DNA from: Phialophora verrucosa
Lineage: Eukaryota; Ascomycota; Eurotiomycetes; Chaetothyriales; Herpotrichiellaceae
Direction of reading: 5' to 3'
Assembly: GCA_002099365.1 (NCBI GenBank)
Contig: MSED01000014.1
Location: 310,001-374,000, forward strand
DNA: 64,000 nucleotides
This document shows, piece by piece, positions 44,391 through 54,979 of this stretch. How positions within the stretch are numbered: position 1 is the first letter of the stretch; each line of letters begins with the position of its first letter. The notes under the pieces are model-generated. The model had not been told where the DNA came from and did no database searches. It worked only from the letters and a program-made list of their open reading frames with translations. The position numbers were made by a program, and so were the translations under genes.

Positions 44391-44789
44391 CGCTCGAATG
44401 ACAGAGACGGGGTCTCGGCCCAAGAAGGAAGACTGCTGAGTTGTGGCTTTTGAGACTCTGAACTCGATTCCTCGACGGTGGCTTGGTGAAGGAGAATCAA
44501 GGCGAAGACAAGACTCGCTGAGACGCCAAGCACGCAACTTCCGGCTAAGCGCCCCTAAAGTCTAGGGGCTGCCTAGCCTACAAGAGTTACCCCGGATGGC
44601 CTAGACTGACAGAGCAGGTGCCCCGGTGTCCAATTAGCTACCCCGCAATTAATTATGCAGTCAAAACACGCTCCCCAGAACTGTCAACCTGCCATTTGGC
44701 GTATAAATCTTCCTCTTCCCCAGCCCCCATGCGGTTCCCCATTCTTGCACTCCTCGCGCCACGGTCACGTTGGGCTCCAACGGCAAAGC
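44391..44789. promoter_or_regulatory. Divergent regulator promoter with TATA box
   Basis: About 400 bp between two divergent regulator genes. TATAAAT at 44702-44708 lies about 82 bp upstream of the plus-strand ATG. Repeated CCTAG/CTAGG-type words occur at about 44555-44605. Confidence 0.5.
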
Positions 44790-47383
44790 ATGGCCGACTC
44801 GATACCCTCTGAGACTCGGAAGGACAAGCAGGTTCGTTTCTGGACCGCTTATGCCGGGCCCACCACGGTCGTTTGTGTAAGGCCGCGCTGACTTCTCACA
44901 GTGCGAGATCTGCTCCCGGCGGTTTGCACGGTCAGAGCATTTGACGAGGCACCGCTTGACTCACACCAAAGAAAAGCCCTATGTCTGTACCTTGTGCAAC
45001 CGCAGCTTTCAACGTGCCGATGTGAAGGCTTTGCATGTGAGGAAATGCCGGGGAGTCTCATCCGACCAATCCGCCGGCTACAATGGACTGTCGAGCTCAC
45101 CACGCAAGCGGGTGCGGCTTGCTTGCAATAGGTGTAGGCAAAAGAAAATCGCCTGCAATGGTCAGGAGCCCTGTTCGCAATGTCGAAACGCTCCCTTAGA
45201 ATGCGAATATGCCGGATCTAGAGATGCTCATGAGGGCGCCCCCGATGCGGATGGGCCAGATGCCAGGGCAAGATCTTTCAGTGGAGACCAAAGCATTGGT
45301 TCATCTTCGATGGCACCCTTGCCTTCGGCCGCTGTCGACGACTCTGTCAATGATGACAACTTCGCGTTTGATCAAGGGACTCATCAAGTCAGCTTCTTGC
45401 CGGCCACAGAGAAAGAAACACCCGCCATGTTAGCGGAAGGAGTGGTGTCTGATGAGCTCGAGCTGGCACTGACTACGGGAGATCTTCTTGACCCAATTAC
45501 CATGAATGAGATTTGGCAGATACCTCCTCTTGTAGGGATCGCCGTCGACTATGTATGCTGGCAGACTTCTAATGTGTACAGGACAGCCAATTTTGGCTTG
45601 ATGGTTCCGATCTCAGCTGGAGCGAAGGTCCATTTGATGCGACGCTCCTTATGCCCGACTATTCTGCTTCCTCGGCAGCGCAGCAGCGTATCACGGGCAT
45701 GATGCAGGACTATTTCGATCGAAAGTCCCGAAAAAGCTCGCCCTCTGCTCCCGACAAGGCCAGTGTCATGTGGTATTCGGCTCCACCAAATCTTGACGAC
45801 CACGACAAGGATGTGGTCAACGTCTTTGTGAATCTGTTCCATAAGCACGTGTCGGAGACATTCACCCTCTTCAAGGAAATCTATGTTCCTAGAAAGACTC
45901 GACCGGAATTCACCTTAGCAATGGCGGCCACCGGAGGCTTGTTCTGTTCGGTCGCTGGCAGTGCTGACGTTGCTAAATCAATGTACAACGACAGCCGCAG
46001 ACTTCTACTAGCGTCGGTTCGTTGTACCCGGTCTCCATCGCGTATGAGATACTGACTAGCCCAGCACCACAGGAAGAATGACACCGGCGAAGACAAGTTC
46101 AACCGCAGGGATAAGCTGCTTGCTGCATGCACTGTACGTATATATCCAATGGTGTGCCTCTCAGTGACTTATAGGTGCCACAGTTTATTCTCCTTCAGTT
46201 ATATGGTCTCTGTAGCGGCGACAAACGGAGCTACGAGTTTGTGGAAGCCTTCAACGGAGACCTGATCCATGTATGTCCAGCTGGTGTATATGGTCAGGCA
46301 CCTTGGTTGACGTTTTGCAGGCTGTAAAAGACTATAGCATATCGTGTGCTGGTCCGGGTGACGAAGCGCAACAAAACGAAGATGTTTTGTAAGAGTCTCC
46401 TTCCGACTCTGAAGCTGGGCCCCTGAGATGCTGACCATTTCGAAGGCTGCTGGAAAGCCTCTATATCCTGGATTGCTATCGAGCCATCCTCATGTATCGA
46501 CCGCCATGTTTTCCATGGCGCCACACAAACTCATTCACTCAGATTGCCTCCCGAGATGGCCGGATGACCGAGCTACTGGGTTACCCTGCGGCATTGACGA
46601 ACATATCGCCACCGAGCGGTACCAATGGCTATGACAAACACTCACTCGCAACTCTGGCATCCCTGAGTGGCTATCTCTGGCCGGCGACGTCACTTTCGGA
46701 AAGTATAGGTCTACCAAATGATCTGAACCATGATATCTCTCAGAATCCGCCTTTATGGAAGTCCGACTTCGTCGAAATGGCCTGCAACACGTGGCTTCGT
46801 AGCCAAAAGGAAGTGCCGCTAACAACGCTCGTTGTCTACCACCATATCAATACCATGTTGCACGCCAATCTCGTCCTTCTACAGCGCTTTGCTCATTCGT
46901 CCCCGACATCTGCAGCTAGAGATCCGCAGAAAAGCGTAATCGCGAAGGCCATTTGCTCCTGGATCCATGGCAGAGACTACGAAATCGCTCACTGGCACGC
47001 CGACCAACTAATTGCCTCGCTCGAACTCGCCGTCGTCGCGTCGAAGAGCACCACCGGCCATGCAGACTCTCGACTCACGGCGCTGCCTTCATATTCTCCA
47101 CCGGAACCTGCACGTCCGACCTTCGAGGCGCCTCATACACCTTATGCGGTATATGTAAGTGTCTCACCCACCTAAGACTTTAACTTTTCCGTTCTATCTT
47201 GCAATGCTAACGGCAGCCTAGTATGCCTCGCTCGTACTCTGGTGTGGTGAGCTGACCGGTGATTCTTCATGTTCAACTGCGGCATCGGCAAAAGCACATC
47301 TTGTCAGAGGAGAAATGATCTTGTCTGCGCACAAAGCCCGCATTGCTCAGCTATTAGCTCGGGTATTGATTGAAATTAAGTGA
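44790..47383 (+). CDS. Transcription factor with two zinc fingers plus a Zn2Cys6 cluster
   Basis: A nuclear regulator with two kinds of DNA-binding domain. Exon 1 (44790-44831) encodes MADSIPSETRKDKQ. Exon 2 (44902-45531) carries finger 1, CEICSRRFARSEHLTRHRLTH, as 15-35. Finger 2, beginning YVCTLCNRSF, ends in H-x3-C, a C2HC variant. A Zn2Cys6 cluster, CNRCRQKKIACNGQEPC then SQC and RNAPLEC, follows. Further exons are 45582 to about 46016, about 46070-46133, 46175-46270, 46321-46388, 46446-47154 and 47222-47383. They encode the fungal_trans region (LNDLDHDISQ-like, NTWLRSQKEVPLTTLVVYHHINTMLH). One junction (about 46016/46070) has two possible solutions. It lies between the phenol monooxygenase side and the hydrolase, so it is a strong candidate for pathway control. 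Confidence 0.88.
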
Positions 47384-47716
47384 TACTGAAAAGCATCAGG
47401 GCTAGGAGACTTGCCCTTCAAGCACACGCCCTTGCTCACGGGAAAATCAACGACCGCTGCTTCGGTATCCCGAGAAGGCCGGGAATCCGACCCATACTCC
47501 ATCCGTCCTAGGAGCCGACTGGGGTCATGCACGCTTGGGGTACAGCGTGGGATTCGGATCCGAGCCGACACACCAATAAGCACGTGGCCCTCTGGACATT
47601 GCTTCAGCAGCTGCTTACAAGACGGCCAGCTTCTATCCATCAATCACGTCTCCAGGGATCTCACAGATTGCTACGCCCCCGCTGCGCAAATACTTGCGTG
47701 GACCAGAATCATCCCG
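47384..47716. other. Short intergenic region
   Basis: 333 bp between the zinc-finger regulator and the hydrolase, both on the plus strand. It should contain a 3' UTR and the hydrolase promoter. No other feature is seen. Confidence 0.45.
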
Positions 47717-49670
47717 ATGTCACTACCAATCCGTAACGACCTTCACAAAGTCGACGACACCTCGTTCGACTATATTTACGAAGAAAATGTGACCATCCCA
47801 TTGAAGGATGAGCGAGGCATTGTTCGGGCCAATGTTTTCCGGCCCAAGGGACCCAATACCTCCAAGTTCCCAGTGTTGGTGACATACGGCCCATACGGCA
47901 AAGATGTTCACTACTCAATGTAAGCTGCCACCAGAGTCGGTTCACTCTCTCCTAGGACAATGTTGATGAGACGCATGCAGATTTCATGCCCAGTCATTTG
48001 CTGAAGTTCCGGAAGAGCACCACTCTCCCCATTCGGCGTGGGAAACACCGGACCCGGGATACTGGACTCGTCATGAATATGCCATTGTCCGCGCGGACGA
48101 GGTTGGCCTCGGCCAGTCTCCTGGAGTCTTGAACACGATGTCTCGAGATACCAGCCTGTGTTTCGTTGACGTGATCGAGTGGGCAGCGTCTCAGCCATGG
48201 TCGACTGGGAAAGTCGGTCTCCTTGGCATCAGCTATTACGCGGGCAGTCAATGGCGTGTAGCAGCGAGGCAGCCCCGAGGTTTGGCGTGTATGATACCTT
48301 GGGAGGGAATGTCTGATTACTACCGCGACCGTTGCCGGCATGGAGGGATTCTATCGAACACTTTCATTGACTTCTGGTGGAATCGCCAGGTGAGCTCTGC
48401 CCTTTCCACGTCAGTATCGCATCCTTGATGCACCTGATGCGAATCGTTACCCTTGATAAATCTAACCCGTGGTTAGGTCATTGTCAATCAGTACGGCCGT
48501 CCGGGGAGAGCTGCACGGAAATGGGGGCCCGACACCATCGAAGGCACCCTATCGGAAGAACAATTGCGCGCCAATTGCCACGATCAGAATGTCGACAATG
48601 TCAAGAACAAGTTTCTGGACGACGAGTATTACGCCAGCAGAGATTACAACATGCAGGACATCAAGGTTCCGCTCCTGTCGGTGGGCAACTGGGGGGGCAT
48701 TCTTCTCCATCTCAGAGGGAATGTCGAAGGCTTTATGAACGCCGGATCTCAGCACAAGTATCTCCGCTTCATCACTGGTCGTCATGACCTTCCATTCTAT
48801 ACTAAAGAGTGCGTCGACATGCAGCGAAGTTTCTTGGACGCGTTCTTGAAGGGCAACGACCCCACCGGCTGGTCGACTGGGAAGCCTCCAAAAGTCGGCT
48901 TCAAGCTTAGGGTCGGAGACGTTGGCTACAATGATGCCAGAGCCGAGGAAGCATACCCTACACGCTACGAGGATTCTTGGCCCATTTCAGATACCAAGTA
49001 CACGCGCTACTTCCTGACGCCGACGAAAGAGTTGTCAACTCAAGCGCCGAAGCCAAATAAGGACGAGAAACTATCCTATGAAGCCTTAGGCGACCTGAAG
49101 CATCAGCACCTCGTTCAATTCATCAGCGCTCCCTTCGACGAGGAGACTGAATTTACGGGTCACATTGTGGCACATCTCAACGTTTCAGTCAGCGCCACCG
49201 ATTCCAACATCATACCAAGTGACATGGACCTCTTCCTGACTGTCCGGCATCTGAATCCCGAAGGCAAGGAGATCTTGTACACTGGCACGGTTGGAGATCC
49301 AGTTCCGATTACGAAGGGATGGCTCCGGGTCAGCCTGCGAAAGGTGAATGAAAAGAGTCCTCGGCATCATGTGTGGCACCCGCATCGCGAATACCTTTCT
49401 AGCGATCATGCACCTCTGGTGCCTGGGGAAATATATCCAGTGGATGTTGAGATTTGGCCTACGAATGTAGTCCTCCAGAAAGGTGACAGACTGGTGTTCG
49501 AGGTCTCCTCCGGCGACACACAAGGTGCCGGGCTGTTCGAACATACGTCCAAAGATGATCGTGCAGAGGGGGTACTCAAGGGGATGAATCACATTCACTT
49601 TGGCGAACAGCATGAGAATTGGCTTCTTCTGCCACTGATCCCTGCACGCGCAGCTGAGCCAGGCAAGTAA
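47717..49670 (+). CDS. CocE/NonD-family (peptidase S15-like) hydrolase
   Basis: An alpha/beta-hydrolase of the X-Pro dipeptidyl-peptidase S15 / cocaine-esterase group, likely an esterase or amidase in the cytosol (no signal peptide). Three exons, 47717-47919, 47981-48389 and 48477-49670, give 601 residues. An N-terminal beta strand region (TIPLKDERGIVRANVFRP) leads to the nucleophile motif LLGISYYAG with Ser152. A lid region is followed by VPLLSVGNWGG and the candidate acid/His region FITGRHDLPF. The C-terminal jelly-roll domain (about 370-590) includes KGWLRVSLRKV and the family ending ...HIHFGEQHENWLLLPLIP. Its place in the island suggests hydrolysis of a ring-cleavage product or release of a phenol from an ester; this is inference. 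Confidence 0.87.
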
Positions 49671-49833
49671 GACGATGGAGTGCGGTTATGGTGGGCTATG
49701 GCCATGCTCATTGTTGCCTTCGATAGACAGACATAAAAAGGAGTTGCCATTTCCAAGGACCATGTTTCTGCTCTGGTCCGATGCCCTGACCGGCCCATTC
49801 TAAAGAACGAAGCCCCATCATTGACCACAACTC

Positions 49834-50273
49834 TCACCATTCTCCTCCGACTTTAAATCTCATGATCTTGTCATTCCACCTCCCGAATGTCGAGCGCCAC
49901 AGCTTATTCAAGTTCTGTTGAAGTATGCATGTGTCAGTGTCTCATACCCCAGTAGGAGTTTGGGGAGTCATCTTACGCCCTGGAGAAACACCCCTGCGAA
50001 CATGACCACCACCATCGCGCCCTCCACGTTGTCTACTCCAGCGGCGCGGTCGAAGACTCGATGGTTTCGACTGGCTTCGCGGTACGGCGGCGTCCTGTGC
50101 CAGTCCGACGGCCAGTCCGCGGGCGATTGTTCTAGCGACCTGGCCTCGAACGAGACAGAAGGCGCATCTTGTTCGGGCGTTGTCTCGTCTTGCTGACCCG
50201 TGTGGTGCGTATCGTAAGTCCGCAGCACTTCTCTGACCGTGGTCGGATCCAGTTGCGTCTGTGTGCTCGCCAT
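49834..50273 (-). CDS. Small single-pass membrane protein, unknown function
   Basis: Exons 50273-49977 and 49914-49834 (62-nt intron, GTAAGA donor, phase 0) give 125 residues. The N-terminal 80 residues are polar (MASTQTQLDPTTVREVL). One hydrophobic segment, GAMVVVMFAGVFLQG (about 85-99), is followed by a basic C-terminal tail, NLNKLWRSTFGRWNDKIMRF. The good intron and coherent topology support a real gene. I do not recognise the family. An organellar small membrane protein is one possibility. Confidence 0.65.
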
Positions 50274-50863
50274 GGTGCTCGTCTTGGGGCTCGTCTTTAG
50301 GGTCGGGAGGCTACCGTAGTATCGAATCTGCGACGAGACTACTGTATAATACAGAGTCACGAACAACGGCGGCGGCGGCGGCACACACGTGTGGAATACG
50401 CCTGACGTTCCTGTGTTCAATCGCAGTCGGGTGATCTAAGCCAAATCTATCGGCGTTTGTGTTCTCGCTCATCACCACCGGACCGATGGCCACGGAGGGC
50501 CGTGGGACCGGATCGGATCCCATGGGGTCAATACTGTACGTCGCTGGTACCGTACATAAGTGGGTCTTATCTTCCGGCCCTATACCCCCATGCATCTAGC
50601 CCAAACCCCCCAGGCCCCTTGTGGGGAAGATCGTACTTGGTATTCCGTACGCTTCGACCGAGATGGTGATCACACGGCCTCAGCCAGATACCGATACCGA
50701 TGCCGGACGCGTGCCAGGGGGAGAGGTTTGTACATACAATAGCCCCCAAGCTACTGCTGAGTCCGCCGACTTTCATTTTCGTAAAATACAAACATTTGGG
50801 TAATAATATAGCACTCGGCGAGGCTGAGCGTGAGTCCGCCGCACACGGTTGTTCTCAACCATC
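50274..50863. promoter_or_regulatory. Divergent intergenic region
   Basis: 590 bp between the small membrane protein gene and the ALDH-like gene, which diverge. A short (GGC)n stretch is at about 50367-50380. No gene is supported. Confidence 0.45.
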
Positions 50864-52540
50864 ATGTCCGCCGCAGAACCTTTCGCACGGATCCAGATAG
50901 CACATCTGGAAGGCAGAAGCCAGTCTCTTCGACTCCGCCAGAACCTCTTTCACTCGTTACACGCGAATTTGACGTCTTCGGAAAGTGCAATCAAGCAAGC
51001 CATCGCCGCGGATACCGGCAATAGCGACGCAGACATCACGCTCGAGTATTCTCTCGCTCTCTCTGAGCTGCGAGCTCAGTATGAATCCCTCGACCTCAAG
51101 ACCGAGGTGACGCTTGCCCATTCGCTCGAAGACCCGACTGGGACAACGAACGCCGGCATTGTCTATGTGATCCCAGCTCAGCGGAACCTATTTTACTCGA
51201 TCCTGTCGCCGCTTTGTGCGGCGTTGGCAGCGGGGAATTGTATTGTTTTGGAGGTGCGTCCCTCACCCAATGCCTGGATAACACTCGCTCCGTCCAGAGC
51301 CGACAGGGGTTACTTTTGCTAACAACATTCCCTGCAGCTGCCGCCGACCTTGTCCCAAGTGTCGAGCGCCCTTCGCAAGCTGCTTCCGGATGCACTGGAC
51401 GCCGACATCTTTGCTATCAGCGATAGCAGGCCGTCTGACTCATTCCTCTCGAAATGCCTGGTCGTCTCGCAGCTGGACAATGGTCGAAACAACTTCTCCA
51501 GCGCTGCAGGATGTCTACCTTCTCGGCCGTCGGCATTGGCTGTTGCAGTCATCGACCGTACAGCCAACATTAGCAACGCGGCAAGGTCGGTCGCTCTGAG
51601 TCGGCGTTTCTTCCAAGGCCAATCACATTACGCGCCAGACATTGTCCTGGTCAGTGAGTGGGTTGCTGATGAACTGCTGGCCCATCTCGTTCGGGAAATC
51701 GCAACGCCTCTGGTAAAGGGCAAAAGAGCGTCTCCATCAGCCAATGGCCATCTGAAGAAGCCGAAACCCAATTCCCGTGACCAGGCATTGAAGGATTTTG
51801 AAGGGAATGAGGGCTGCAAAGTCCTTGTATCTGGAGAGAACGGTAGCATTGTGGAGATCACTTCTCGGGACCAGGGTCTCCTGCACCACAAGATCGAAGG
51901 ACCGGTGACGGTTCTCCATCGCATCAGCAGTCTGGACGATGCAATCGACGCCAGTAACAGGTGAGCGGGCCCCTCCCCTCCTCTTTCAAACTGAAGTCTG
52001 TGAGCATCATCTTGCTGACCCCTGGATGTTGAAGACTTGGCTTGCCTTTGGACGCGCTGTACATCTTCGCGACATCAGAGGAAGCCATCTATGTCTCCCG
52101 ATTCGTCGACACGCGGATCTCTTGTATAAATCACATCCCGCTCGAGCTGCTAGGTAAGTCGAACGTGTACGACCGGCTGGGTTCGTAACTGACCTGAATG
52201 TAAAGTCGGCCCTTCTGCGCCCGTGCACCCAACCATCCCCACAACGGCGACACCGCGGTACGTTCCTACAATGTTTCGCAGGCCTCAACCACGTTCGGCC
52301 ATCGCATCGGACCTGTCCAAGTCCATATTAGAAGATTCGAAGGCTTCGACCGGTGCATCGATACAGGATCAGTTGAGTTCGTGGAGTCGCGCGGCTGTAC
52401 GGCCACTTCCACCTACCGGGCAAGGAGATGGCAAAGCCCTGGGATTCTTTGATACAGCTTTCATGCTTGTCGGGGGTACTTTTCTGTCTGTAGCTGCCAC
52501 CAGTATCTTTCTCACAGTTCGGTATTTGAGGCGCCGGTAG
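50864..52540 (+). CDS. Aldehyde-dehydrogenase-like pseudoenzyme with C-terminal membrane tail
   Basis: An ALDH-fold protein in four exons, 50864-51253, 51338-51960, 52035-52153 and 52206-52540, all in phase, 488 residues. The N-terminal LRLRQNLFHSLHANL and the NAD-domain stretch GIVYVIPAQRNLFYSILSPLCAALAAGNCIVLELPPTLS-like sequence are ALDH-like, as is the late segment DTRISCINHIPLELL. The catalytic-cysteine region reads FFQGQSHYAPDIVLVSE, with His where the nucleophile is expected. The LGG-containing glutamate motif is not recognisable, so it is probably inactive as a dehydrogenase. Residues about 462-484 form a C-terminal membrane anchor (LVGGTFLSVAATSIFLTV) followed by RYLRRR, a tail-anchor layout. 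A role in membrane metabolism or scaffolding is inference. Confidence 0.82.
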
Positions 52541-53478
52541 AAGCGTCCGAGAAATAGGGGTGAGAGAGACAAGTAGGGGACAAAAGACACGTCCAAACGT
52601 ATTGCCTTGCGGAGGATTGGGCTTCTTGGGGGTCTTGGCGTGTATAAAGTCAGCTACAAGGAACCAGGGGGAGGTACTGGTTGACCTGTGACTGGGAAAG
52701 TTGTCCGAGGGACTGTCACAAGGCGTCACAGGCCGTATGGGGGTTCGGAACCCACGCGTAATAATACCGCAGGCCTTCGTAACTATAAGGTCGGTTCGTA
52801 ACGCAGGGGTAGAGAGTGAGAGCGGGAAAAAGGGTCGGGCTTAACCTATTTATATCCCCAGCAGGTAGCGTTCTACCGCTTCAAATACGAACGGAAAAAA
52901 CAGGGGCTTCGCGAGCGCGAACTGTTACCTTTTCTACCCTCGTGATTCTAGAACGTTAATTGCAATGCCGCCTCATTCTTTGAAATCGCGACTAAATGCC
53001 CCAATTGACATAAAAGGTGACGTGATGGTAAGAGAAGTCAGTGGGATGCGTAGTCCGCCATTGCCTGCAAAAGCAGACCGCGGTTGAAAGACAGCTCCCA
53101 GTGCATGGGTGTTCACGGTTTATGGTCCTCCGTAGTTCCCAAGATTCGAGCCTGTTCTCTCATTATCATCCGTGCACCTGTTCATCCTCCCAGCTAAACC
53201 ACATTGTCGGCCCGAATGCAAGTACCCAAATGTCGCTAGATCTGTGTGAGGAAGGAATCCCGGCCAGGGATCAATTTATCCACGAAGATAAGACTCCCTT
53301 ACCCGTGGTCACACTGTTGCGGTACGGACTGCTCGTTGTGGAGGTTGGACTGGTAGTGGAGGTCCTACCGGTGCTGTTGGTTCTGCTAGCCCCAAGTTGC
53401 GTCTGTTTCTTGGTCTTGTACACAAGCCGTATCTGCTTTCTTTAGCAAAATCCCTCAGTCACTGAACTCAACACAATC
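52541..53478. other. Convergent intergenic region
   Basis: About 940 bp with no supported gene. Small palindromic words such as GGTAGCGTTCTACC (about 52864) occur in an AT-variable stretch at 52740-52960, possibly degraded repeat DNA. Confidence 0.4.
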
Positions 53479-54132
53479 TCACAGAAGCATGGCGAACCAG
53501 CCAGCTACCAAAACACCGCCGATAATGCTGGTAACAACCACACTTGCGCGCCCCGCATCCTCGTCATATCGCCTCAGGGCCCTCGCCGACATGATGAATG
53601 CCCCTATGATGAGCAGTTGTAGGACAAGTGAGCTGATGCTGGCCACGATGTTCATCAGGTCGCCAAATCTGTTGAAGCCTTCGATGACATGTCGAGTCAT
53701 GAAACGAAAAAAGGCAGCACAGACTGAAGCAACCGCGACTGCTAGTACGAACAACAACCACGCTATGATCAGAAAGTGCCGGATCAACTCCGTGTCCTTG
53801 GTACCCAGCGTCCCACGCCTGTCATCCAACGTTGAAAATATCACGCTGAAGGTAAATCCTGCGCCCAAGGTTCCCACAGCCACAATTGCACTGTAGAAGT
53901 CGTCAAACCAATGGACCATCCTTTGGCCAAGACACGGCCATTCCTGCATACAAGACTCGCATCCGAAGTCGCACTTGGGCCTTCTGAACTCGCTGTGTTG
54001 GCTAACATCGCGCGCCGCGGATTTGCCCCTCTTGTTGGGTCTTGTAGAGGCACTCGTATCCGGAGTCATCGACGCCGACATTTGTGGCGCAGACGATTTA
54101 GGGCCCGAAGACCGTGATGAGGGAGTCAACAT
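53479..54132 (-). CDS. Four-TM membrane protein of unknown function
   Basis: A 217-residue intronless protein. The first 75 residues are polar, with a Ser/Thr/Pro-rich start and a Cys-containing stretch CDFGCESCMQEWPC. Four hydrophobic segments follow at about 78-98, 118-142, 158-180 and 195-215. Short basic loops lie between them, including RFMTRHVIEGFNRFGD. The layout is common among uncharacterised fungal membrane proteins; I cannot name a family. It runs convergent to the ALDH-like gene. Confidence 0.65.
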   Translation of the reverse strand: MLTPSSRSSGPKSSAPQMSASMTPDTSASTRPNKRGKSAARDVSQHSEFRRPKCDFGCESCMQEWPCLGQRMVHWFDDFYSAIVAVGTLGAGFTFSVIFSTLDDRRGTLGTKDTELIRHFLIIAWLLFVLAVAVASVCAAFFRFMTRHVIEGFNRFGDLMNIVASISSLVLQLLIIGAFIMSARALRRYDEDAGRASVVVTSIIGGVLVAGWFAMLL

Positions 54133-54457
54133 CTTGCTTCCGGGAGCGCAACGTTGCTCAGATTGGGTGAATTTGTCGTGTCTGTATTGCCACAGATATG
54201 TGATAGAGAGGACTGTTCAACGAGGTAGGAGAACTGCGAACCTTCTGAGTCCCGGCTGGGCTGAGGCAGGGCATAAAGCCTGTCTCAGGCTGTGAGGCAG
54301 ACAGTTCGGAGATCATGCAGAGCAAGGGCTTGGCTCGCAGAAGTAAAGATGGCAAACCATGATCCCAGCCAATTGTTCAAGCAGCCAAGCACTCAACTCG
54401 TGTAACGGCCAACGCAGAACGAGAGAGGAAGATATGGTGGTGGGGGGGTAGGAAACC
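54133..54457. other. Short intergenic stretch
   Basis: About 325 bp upstream of the four-TM gene, which should contain its promoter. No gene is seen. Confidence 0.4.
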
Positions 54458-54775
54458 TTACATCGATAAACTGCAAAGGGTGCGTCGGTCTCTGCTAGCT
54501 GCCTCAATCACACAGGTGGCTGTCATATCCGAGGATTTGGAGAAGACCAACACCCGACGCTGCACGCGTTGATAGAGATTCTGACAGACGGCGTCGAAGT
54601 AGTTCTCATCTCGAGCGACAGGAGCACAGTCACTCTTAGATGCCGTGATCTCTTCCTGCAGGGCCTTGATCTCCTCCTTCGCCTCGTTCAGTTCTTGCCA
54701 CAAGTGATCGAGCTGGAGATTCTTCCTCGCACATGCCGCGTTTGGTGTAGAGTCATCAGTCGTGGCCGTGTGCAT
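54458..54775 (-). pseudogene. Fragment encoding a coiled-coil N-terminal module
   Basis: The frame MHTATTDDSTPN leads to a coiled coil, LDHLWQELNEAKEEIKALQEE (about 23-43). Then comes a conserved-looking DENYFDAVCQNLYQRVQRRVLVFSKSSDM. This resembles the N-terminal part of long uncharacterised fungal proteins, but the expected downstream regions are absent before the next gene, so it looks truncated. Alternatively a splice near 54500 leads to exons I did not find. Confidence 0.4.
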
Positions 54776-54834
54776 TGACAGTATCCAATCGCCATCTGGA
54801 GACTCTTGTTCGACAGAGCTCCGTCCTCGGACAT

Positions 54835-54979
54835 AGGTGGGCGAACACAGGTGGGCGAACACAGGTAGGCGGACCTGGGTAGGCGAACATTTCCGGCCCC
54901 TTCTGGAGCCTAGGGGATGTCCATGGAATGTACCCATGTCCGCCCACCTGTGTTCGCCTACCTAGGTCCGCTAACCTAT
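54835..54979. repeat. Inverted array of 14-nt AGGTRGGCGRACMY units
   Basis: The left arm holds four head-to-tail 14-nt units starting at 54835, 54849, 54863 and 54877, for example AGGTGGGCGAACAC. The right arm (54937-54979) carries about three units in the opposite orientation. The spacer is about 46 nt. A long imperfect stem could form. Confidence 0.75.

Noticed and set aside
52740..52830. GGTTCG-containing stretch checked as a tRNA
   Set aside because: No acceptor or anticodon stem could be built around it.
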